From contig LNKV01000044.1 of NCBI GenBank assembly GCA_001465935.1, forward strand, positions 147,709 to 211,708: 64,000 nucleotides of DNA. The letters run 5' to 3'. Position numbers and translations under genes: made by a program. The notes under the pieces are model-generated. The model was not told the DNA's origin. It ran no database searches and saw nothing but the letters and a program-made list of their open reading frames with translations. Origin of the DNA: Clarireedia homoeocarpa (taxonomy: Eukaryota; Ascomycota; Leotiomycetes; Helotiales; Rutstroemiaceae). Positions 56,950 through 64,000 of the stretch are shown in pieces (position 1 is the first letter of the stretch; each line of letters opens with the position of its first letter).

Positions 56950-57897
56950 TTACCGAAGAATCCGTACCGTGATATCTTTATCCAGCGATCCCGGAAACTT
57001 ATACCTCCGCACAACTCTCTCATCCTCCTCATCCCGGCTCCTCCGCCTTCCCCTACGTCCTCGATCTCCATACCCATACCCATCCGCATCCGCAAAAACC
57101 CCCACCGTCTCCTTCTTCCGCGTATAATTGATCACTTCCAAAGGCCGCTGCTCATCACCGCCCCGAGGAGAAAGATACTCGTAGCTTCTCCCGCGCTCCT
57201 TCCTTCTCACCCTCTCCATGCTCCTCCCCCTCCTCTCAGCATCTTCATATTCCCAATCCCACACCCCATCATCATCCTTCTCACGAAAATATGTATCGCG
57301 CCTCCTAACCCTCGGCACAAATTCAACCTCACAGACTCTCTCTCGCTCCCTACTCCGAGACCTCAGTATTGTATCATCCCGCTCATAAACAATTTCCTTC
57401 CGGCCCCTCGAGGAGCTGCTACTTGGCCCAGAGGGTATATGAGGTATATAATCAAACAACTTGTTGCGTGGATGCCGCGGAACCACAACGCCATCGCGAG
57501 GCGCGTAAGAGACTGATCTGCTTCTGCTTCTGCTTCTGTAATGGTCAGGGATGGCGTAGCTTTCATAATGTGGCAAATGTGGTCGATCGGGAGGCCTGCT
57601 TGAGGTGCGGAAGCGCCATGAGGGAGTGGGGGAGTGCTCGTATGGGGATTCGATAGTAACGTAGGGACGTTTTAGTACAGGTTTTGGGGGCCTGGGGGAG
57701 TAGTCTCGAGTAGTTTTGTGATGAGGGTAGGGTGTGATGTGGACAGAGCCGTCGGGGTATGCAGGTCGTCGACCTCGAGAATTGTAATGGTGATCATCGT
57801 AGCGATCGTAAGGCTCGTATGTTTGACTGTCATGATCCCTTATTTCCCGAGTTTGCCTCGAAGACGGGTAAGCACTTGCGCGGCGGAAAGGAAACAT
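56950..57897 (-). CDS. Arg/Ser- and Tyr-rich hypothetical protein
   Basis: A single-exon frame of 315 residues from the ATG at 57897 (MFPFRRASAYPSS); an in-frame ATG at 57990 would add 31 residues that read like 5' leader. I do not recognise the family. It is dominated by Arg, Asp, Tyr, Ser and Pro: RSRSRSRSVSY at about 140-150, SRSRERERVCEVEF, RRKERGRSYEYLSPRGGDEQRP, DGYGYGDRGRRGRRRSRDEEDE. Such RS/RE-rich, mostly disordered chains occur in splicing-associated and nuclear proteins. The C-terminal end VVRRYKFPGSLDKDITVRILR has regular hydrophobic spacing and may be a short conserved motif. The open frame over 1 kb and third-position bias support real coding. Confidence 0.65.
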   Translation of the reverse strand: MFPFRRASAYPSSRQTREIRDHDSQTYEPYDRYDDHHYNSRGRRPAYPDGSVHITPYPHHKTTRDYSPRPPKPVLKRPYVTIESPYEHSPTPSWRFRTSSRPPDRPHLPHYESYAIPDHYRSRSRSRSVSYAPRDGVVVPRHPRNKLFDYIPHIPSGPSSSSSRGRKEIVYERDDTILRSRSRERERVCEVEFVPRVRRRDTYFREKDDDGVWDWEYEDAERRGRSMERVRRKERGRSYEYLSPRGGDEQRPLEVINYTRKKETVGVFADADGYGYGDRGRRGRRRSRDEEDERVVRRYKFPGSLDKDITVRILR

Positions 57898-58511
57898 TAT
57901 CGTTGGCCGTGTTGATGTTAAGAGAAAGTTGTAGGAAATGGGAGCTGGGGTCAAAGGCAATCGATTTTCAACCTTCACCGACACATTCAACTATGAAACA
58001 ATTGATGAATTGCACCTTCCATTGACAATTGGGAAGTGGGCCGACATGATAAGATGAAAAAAGAATATCAAGGGTAGTAAGATGGACGTGAATCAAGGCG
58101 GAAAACGGCTCATAATTATATTCTTCTCCAGCTCAAATCATCACAGCCTTATCGTGGAAAGGCTGCGGCTTCGTAGCATTCGCACAATCATAATTATAGA
58201 ATGGTGTGGAAGAACTGAGGCATAAACCAAGAGACGGGCGGTGATGCAGTAAGACGCTAGAGGCGTAAACAGAGGACCGCAAGTGGAAACAACGTAGCAT
58301 GAACATGCGCTTCCGGGCAAAGGCCCCAGCTCCGTACAACCTGTGAACTGCACAAGCTGGTGGGCTGGCCTCGAAACTGGCCAAACAAGAAAACAAATGA
58401 TTCGTCGGACCCCAAATTACCCCGCACATGAGCCCTCACACACATATGTGATTTTAACATTTAATTTGAATGTTTTTGTACAGTAATATATATGCACCAC
58501 ACCATCTATAA
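57898..58511. other. Intergenic
   Basis: 614 bases holding the promoter of the Arg/Ser-rich gene and the 3' flank of DHODH. Short frames without motifs. Confidence 0.5.
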
Positions 58512-60178
58512 TCACTTCTTAGTAATCTCATCACTCATCTCCTTTTTAATCCGGGTGATTGTACCGGCGCCACTATACACCCTAAAAGTTGGAAAGTCAG
58601 CCACATGTACGGGGGAAATCTGATAAGGGAAAGATGAGGAAAAGCCAACCCAACAAGTACTCACATCGCCGTGTAAACCTGCGCAACGCTTGCGCCCGCA
58701 TTCAAAATATCCAGTGCTTGTTTTCCATTCGTAATACCGCCAGTAGCAAATACAACTTTTCGCTCCTGGTTCTCGCTAAGCCCGCTGGCTTGTCCAGTGA
58801 GGGAGTCTTTCACTGCTCCGATTTTATCAGAGATAGTCGATGCAATGCCTTCGGCTTCTGGTGTTTCACTGTCCGCGCTCGAGCCAGATTCCGATGACTC
58901 AATCTGTCGAGGTGGTCCTTGATCAAGTAGGGACCTATATCTCTTAACTAGTGACAGTGTTCTTTCGAACATCTGAGGTCCGGAATAACCTCCTTGCTCC
59001 TCGAGAACTCTTCTTTCTCTAGGCGAGATAGTGATATCATTTGGAGCAACCTTCTCCCTCCTTTTCGTTGTGTTACCAACGATGACCCCATCCACACCAC
59101 TTCTCCAAATTGCTTCAACAATGCCTTCAATCTGTTCATCCTGGTCCTCATCTGGCGACACTTTCACCATAACTCTTGGCTTCGTTTTACGGTCTGTCGA
59201 CTTGGCGGCGCCAACAACACCTTCGAGAATGCGAGAGAGTGGCTCCACCTTCTGTAATGTGCGCAAGCCAGGCGTATTGGGACTGCTCACATTCACCACC
59301 AGAATATCAGCATAAGGAGCTAATCTCTCGACACAGTAAACGTAATCTCTCTTCACAGCCTCAATATCCTCATCCTTTGTATCCTTATTCTTGGCTACTT
59401 GAACCGCAAGTAGTTTCCCTTCGTGTAAGCTTCCGGGCGGAACTCCAGCTTCTCCGTCCAAAACCATTCTCTCCGCATCACTTCCCACACCCAAGCCATT
59501 TTTGTACGCAAAGAGACGAACTCGCTCCCTCAACCGCATAGCCATATCATCAGCACCTAGAGAATTCAGACCATATCGATTAATCAAAGCTTTCTGGCTA
59601 GGAATGCGGAAAACTCTCGGTTTCGGGTTCCCTTCCTGCGCAAAAGGTGTGCAGCCTCCGACTTCCACAATAGCAGGACCCAGGTCAAACAGGGCATCTG
59701 GGATTTCCGCCAATTTGTCAAGTCCCGCAGATGTACCAATTGGATTTTGCAATCTGTGTCCGAATACAGTAACACTCAAGTCGGCGGCGTTGACGTTAGT
59801 AGCTCTGAACTCTCGATCGCGAGGATTCAAACCGATCGAGTAGAGGATCTTTAATGCTTTCGTGCCCGCATGGTGGGCTTCTTCGGCGTCGGGGTAGATG
59901 TAACGAAGGGAGGGCACAACAAGCCACTGGTGTATGCTGGCTCTAGTATCGGTCACATATAGATAACCAAAGACGAGGGCAAGAGTTATCGAAGTTCCAT
60001 AGAGAATGTTCTTAGACCGCGTCAGGAGAGAGCTGGCTTCTGTCGCTGTTGTAGAAGCAGAGCGTCGGGATGCAAGGTTGGCTCGGAAGGAAAGCGGAAT
60101 TGGGCGAGACCGAAGTTGGTGAAGCCGCCCGAAAGAATTCCCCGAATTGCGTAGGGAACGCAGCAACGGGCTTGACAT
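58512..60178 (-). CDS. pyrE: Dihydroorotate dehydrogenase (class 2, mitochondrial)
   Basis: Two exons: 60178-58665 and 58581-58512; 1584 nt, 527 residues. It oxidises dihydroorotate to orotate, the fourth step of pyrimidine synthesis, passing electrons to ubiquinone at the inner mitochondrial membrane. A basic presequence (about 1-50) precedes a membrane helix (ILYGTSITLALVFGYLYV) and the quinone-tunnel helices. FMN and substrate motifs follow: NPIGTSAGLDK, VEVGGCTP, NRYGLNS, NVSSPNTPGLR with the catalytic Ser of class 2, MVKVSPDED, GVIVGNTT, VFATGGITNGKQALDILNAGASVAQVYT. A roughly 55-residue acidic Ser-rich insert (about 418-472) lies before VVFATGG. The small last exon restores AMVYSGAGTITRIKKEM. 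An ATG 15 nt upstream (60193) is also in frame. The enzyme class is the target of the antifungal olorofim. Confidence 0.95.
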
Positions 60179-60720
60179 AACGAATGTATGCAATCCTTGG
60201 TGATGCGGGAAATAGCTCTGACGCCGGCACGAGTAACTACTTCGAAAGGTTCAATAGATTTCACCAATGTGGAGAAATGTTTATCCGAACTACTGATTAC
60301 ATAATACTATGATGGTTTTCAGGGCATCCTTCTCTACATTAACCTCATTCGAGGGTGACGTGTAAGGTCAAGTCACATTTCGGGAATATGCAAGTCTCCA
60401 TGATTTTAGCTCCACAGTCAAGCTAGATATTGTTCAAAATCAAATCTTGTGGAACAAAGGTGTTCAGCTTCTACCTCATCCTTCAAAATCATCTGACCCA
60501 CCCAATCAACACATCAATCTACACAAGTCCTATTTCAGTACCTGTCACTTAGGTTCCCCATCCTCGACCATCTTCATCAAATTCCCCCTTTTTCCTGCCT
60601 CTTTCATTTTGCCCTTTTCTCTTAACCTTCCATTAACATTAACCAATCCTGAGCCCACAACCACCAAATCCCACTAACCCCCCTTCCCCGGCGTAAACTC
60701 ACGCATGAACATAATTTTCT
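60179..60720. other. Intergenic: DHODH promoter
   Basis: 542 bases between the DHODH start and the stop of the next minus-strand gene. Pyrimidine-rich on the plus strand (60560-60680). Nothing else seen. Confidence 0.5.
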
Positions 60721-62737
60721 CTAATCCCTCTTCCCATCTGCATACCCACTAGGTCCTCCACCACCCACAAAACCCCATCCATTTCCGACAGCCCCTCCAC
60801 TGCTTCCACCCTTCCCTCCTCCCACTCCCCCTCCTCCACCAAGACCATACCCCAGCGGCGTCGCACCACCCAGCGCCTTCCCACCGCCATATCCATAACC
60901 ATTCCGCGCCACCCTTGCGCCCCAACCTTTCATTCTGCGGGGGACTTCCCAGTTAATCATCTATAGTGTTGTTTGTGTTAGTATATAAAGAGTAAGTTAG
61001 GAAGAGAAAAGTTGTTAGAACACAAGAATGGTCGGAAGAAAGCGGAGAGAAGATAGAAGGTCAAGAGAAAGAGAAAGAAAGTCCACTCACCCAAGCCCCA
61101 ACAACCACCCCTCCAGCCACAAAACTAACCACACAATACCATATCATCCAACCCGTCACATGCCCACCCAACCCATTCCACTGCACCACTCCATTCTCTC
61201 TAGGCAGCCGCGGACTCGGAAACCACCTCACACTCAACACCAACGGCAGTCGATCCCCAATAATCAATTTCTTAGTTTCCGCTTTTGGTCCCGTCACATG
61301 GCTTAATGGGCTCGTGCTATATGCGGCGCCGGAGTCAATGACGCCCGAGTCGTGTTTGCGTAGGTGGTGTTTGGGGGTGGAGTGCAAGAGGATGTTGAGG
61401 TGAGTGGAGATGTGGAGGTGAGAACGTTGGAGGGTGCCGGCGAGGGCGAAGATTAGAGGGATGTAGGGTTGCTTGTAGGAGGGAATGATGATGGAGGGAG
61501 GAGGACGAGCGGGGAGACGACAAGTCAGGGGGGCGTCGTTGTGGATGTAAAATTCGAGGAGGTGAAAGAAGGGGTCGGTTATTAGTGGGATGGTGCAGTT
61601 CAGTTCTGTAAATAATTAGCTTTGTTTTGAAATAAAACCCAAGAAGGTGAAGAGAGCATAAAAGAATCTTGTAAATGGTCTGAAGGGGAATTTGAAGAAG
61701 TCTCGAGCCCTGGATTAAAAAAGTACATGATAAGTGAACATAAATCAGAAATAGACATACCTTCTTCTACACCATATTTCAACTCAAGTGGTTTACCAGT
61801 TTCATTACATATCGGAAAAGGTACATATTTCAGGGAATTATCTTCCAGTTGAACATGTTCTCCGGTGTCACTAGAAAGTAGTATAAATCAGCCAAATCTG
61901 TTGTACATATTTTATCGTCCGCCTCAAAACCTTGCGCCAAGGAAGATTTCAAATGGTCATTTTCATTCCATAGCAATACTTCGTAGCGCTTTAGACTCAA
62001 GTGTCCTGGGGTTATTTGCTGATGGCGTGGTGACTTCACCAATGCACTAATCATCTGAACAACCCATCTCGGTGTATTGGCGCGAGTTCTGCCCATTTCC
62101 ACAACCGTCCTGTCGGCTGGTGAGCTGTGCAAATTCAGTATCCTAGCCGAATGGATGTGGACCGTCTTGAATCTGAGACCCAGTTCTTTCTCGTTTGCAT
62201 GCAAAACCCCTTTTCCAGCCTTTATCCGAACCGATCATAGTACGAGTGTTGGACCATCACCAATTGGCATGAGCCTTGTTTGTGGTGATGAATTTCCTTT
62301 CGTCTCGGCCATTGTTATTTATGCATTACTCCGTCCGTTGACCGTTGGTCGCTCATCCATTTGTTCTCTGAAGCTCATTTTTCATCTACACCTCAATTGC
62401 TCACCTCCACCCTCTTCTTCAACCACTGTCATCTCACCCTCTCGTCCCCATCTCCCGCGACCTCTCACCTCCTTCCCCTCCAAAGAAAAGAGAAAAAAGA
62501 AAAAGAAACTTACACATCCCTCTCCAAACACTCCACCATTATGCCCGCTCCAAAATGATAACTCGGCAACGGAACCCTCTTATGTTCCTCCCCCGCCCAC
62601 TCATCCTCAAACCCCAATGTCGATCCCTCCTCAATATCTATCTCTATATCACCTATATCCCCATCGTACGCTTGTGCTGATTTCGTAAAGAGGCTTAAGC
62701 CCAGACTGACGGTCAGGAAGACGGTTGGGGAGAGCAT
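60721..62737 (-). CDS. Type I membrane protein with signal peptide, unknown function
   Basis: Four exons: 62737-62514, 61870-61761, 61605-61091, 60960-60721; 1089 nt, 362 residues. The signal peptide MLSPTVFLTVSLGLSLFTKSAQA leads to a lumenal/extracellular region with ECLERDVDTGEH (joined across intron 1), YVPFPICNETGKPLELKYG (across intron 2: EE/LNCTIP), Cys-paired strands and several possible N-glycosylation sites. One transmembrane helix (MIWYCVVSFVAGGVVVGAW, about 265-283) is followed by a cytosolic Gly-rich basic tail (MINWEVPRRMKGWG... ARNGYGYGGGKALGG). The layout suggests an endomembrane or surface receptor-like protein; I do not recognise the family. Intron 1 is 643 nt, very long for this genome, but both ends are canonical and the frame closes only with it removed. 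Confidence 0.82.
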
Positions 62738-64000
62738 GGTTGCGGTTTATGAGGTGAGGTGGGTTATCTGGGTTGGTCGATTTGAGAGCGCGCTCGCTCG
62801 TGTGTTAAGGTCGCGCGACTCGACTGGTGCTATATTTTCCGTTTCTTCTTTAGATATTTTCCAAGACAAAAAACGACCAAACCGAGCAGCTACTCAATGG
62901 TATAAAAACCGCCGAACTCTTATAGAGCTTAAATACCTTTTATCGCCTATGTCTTGCACACAATGTATCCAGCCCGACCCAACTCGAGTCCCTGTGCATA
63001 TATCGTATCGTCTCGCAAGCTTCCCGTCAACGCAAACTCTCTGCACAGTCTGCCTATTTTGATCTGACTCGTTCCGGTATCCTGTATGGTTTTTGAATCG
63101 TCTTCTGCGCGTGCGCTCGATATCTCAGCAACCCTTCCCTTAATAACCCACTCAACCCACCGTCTCTACGCAAAGACAAATGTATGCCTCGCCGTTCCGC
63201 AAGTATTCTGCTCTGCTCTGCTGTGCTCTCCCCTTATATCCTCTCCCTTCCAATTGTGTTCGCGTTCGTATCTTCTGTACCGTCCGCAACTTGCAATTCC
63301 GCAATCCGTATATTTCTCCCTTCTCACAGTTAAAAGGTTGAGAGTTTATGTCGTATATCAACCACTCTTGCGCTCGCTCAGTTCTAATTCCAATCCGAGT
63401 TCCAATGCACCCAAACTCACAAAATTTCATGCATACATATACTCGATTGAGAGATTTCTCAAGAACCTTAAGCAGATATTCTTATCTCATCCTCATGTCA
63501 TAAAGGTCTCGTCGGGAGCTTTGTATTCCTCTTCCCAATTATTCTTCCTTGCCTCTTTTTATATCTTGGTCCTTCTTGCTCAGTTTTTCGAATTCCTAGA
63601 TGAATTAACCGTTCTCAAACTTCACAACAAACAGATGAAGCCCTCTTTGTATCCCCAAACGATTTCCCCCTTTGCTCGAGAATTGGACGATGCGAAAGTC
63701 GTGTTGCTGTCCTAGAGCTTGAGCTCGGGACAAATCAACCACAATAATATTTCCACGCTAGCGGCCGCATGTCATCTCCTCTCGTCTTGCCGCATTGGCA
63801 TTATTGTCATACGCGAACTATAAAGATCAGACAAAATCTATTTCTTTAATTCGTCTATCTCGAGTCACCGTCGTCTGCTATTCTCGAGTTTTTCTCTATT
63901 CAGATCTAAATCATCAACTATCATTTTAATTTCCTTCATGGGTTTCCTGAGTACTTATCCATCAAAAACTTCTACAAGCATCTCAAGCTGTGCTAACTAC
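62738..64000. other. Intergenic to window end
   Basis: 1.26 kb of pyrimidine-rich sequence. The 209-codon frame at 63086-63715 is rich in Ser, Leu and Phe, with no domain, and reads like a long CT-rich 5' leader. A gene on the plus strand may begin beyond the window. Confidence 0.45.

Noticed and set aside
61830..62204. 124-codon minus-strand frame as a separate gene
   Set aside because: It lies in the first intron of the membrane protein and overlaps exon 2 in another frame; kept only as a finding about the long intron.
63086..63715. 209-codon plus-strand frame
   Set aside because: Ser/Leu/Phe-rich from CT-rich DNA, no domain, signal peptide or codon bias; more likely a pyrimidine-rich leader of a gene beyond the window.

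Overview
The window is nuclear DNA of a filamentous ascomycete. Genes have several short introns (about 45-160 nt) with GT-AG ends and CTAAC/CTAAT-like branch points, intergenic spaces are roughly 0.3-3.5 kb, and the gene set includes a Zn2Cys6 regulator, GPI-anchored wall proteins, a NACHT-ankyrin gene, pectinases and MFS carriers. A plant-associated Leotiomycete (Botrytis/Sclerotinia-like) fits best, but that is inference from gene content and style, not a database match. For every multi-exon gene I rebuilt the splice sites from the sequence; each model's exon sum is an exact multiple of three and joins conserved motifs across the junctions.

Layout. 0-5.4 kb: three minus-strand genes for plant-wall use, a GH43 glycosidase (cut by the window edge), a GH28 exopolygalacturonase and an MFS sugar porter. 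6.3-16.2 kb: mostly housekeeping RNA genes, namely a Cid1-type nucleotidyltransferase with a very large insertion in its catalytic fold, a small Kre9/KNH-type wall protein that ends early, the TFIIF large subunit and the splicing factor Bud13. 17.7-30 kb: accessory sequence, with a 1171-residue repeat-rich GPI protein, a MITE-like element, a six-cysteine small secreted protein, a two-pass putative mitochondrial protein, a glutaminyl cyclase-like M28 protein, a truncated oxidoreductase and several degenerate tandem repeats. 30.2-32.3 kb: a Zn2Cys6 transcription factor, followed by a 3.6-kb gene-free stretch and an intron-containing tRNA-Ser(GCU). 37.8-48.1 kb: a second MFS transporter, an M3 oligopeptidase, a STEEP1/CXorf56-family protein, the myosin light chain Cdc4 and a CoA-binding-fold protein. 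48.4-54.7 kb: a NACHT-ankyrin receptor gene carrying three nonsense codons and three apparent frameshifts. 55.8-62.7 kb: a lysine-rich small protein, an Arg/Ser-rich protein, class 2 dihydroorotate dehydrogenase and a signal-peptide membrane protein with an unusually long first intron.

How the genes relate. The first three genes plausibly form a pectin/arabinan breakdown and uptake set. The 17-30 kb and 48-55 kb regions are the variable part of the window (repeats, effector-like gene, broken genes), embedded between conserved single-copy genes for transcription, splicing, cytokinesis and pyrimidine synthesis.
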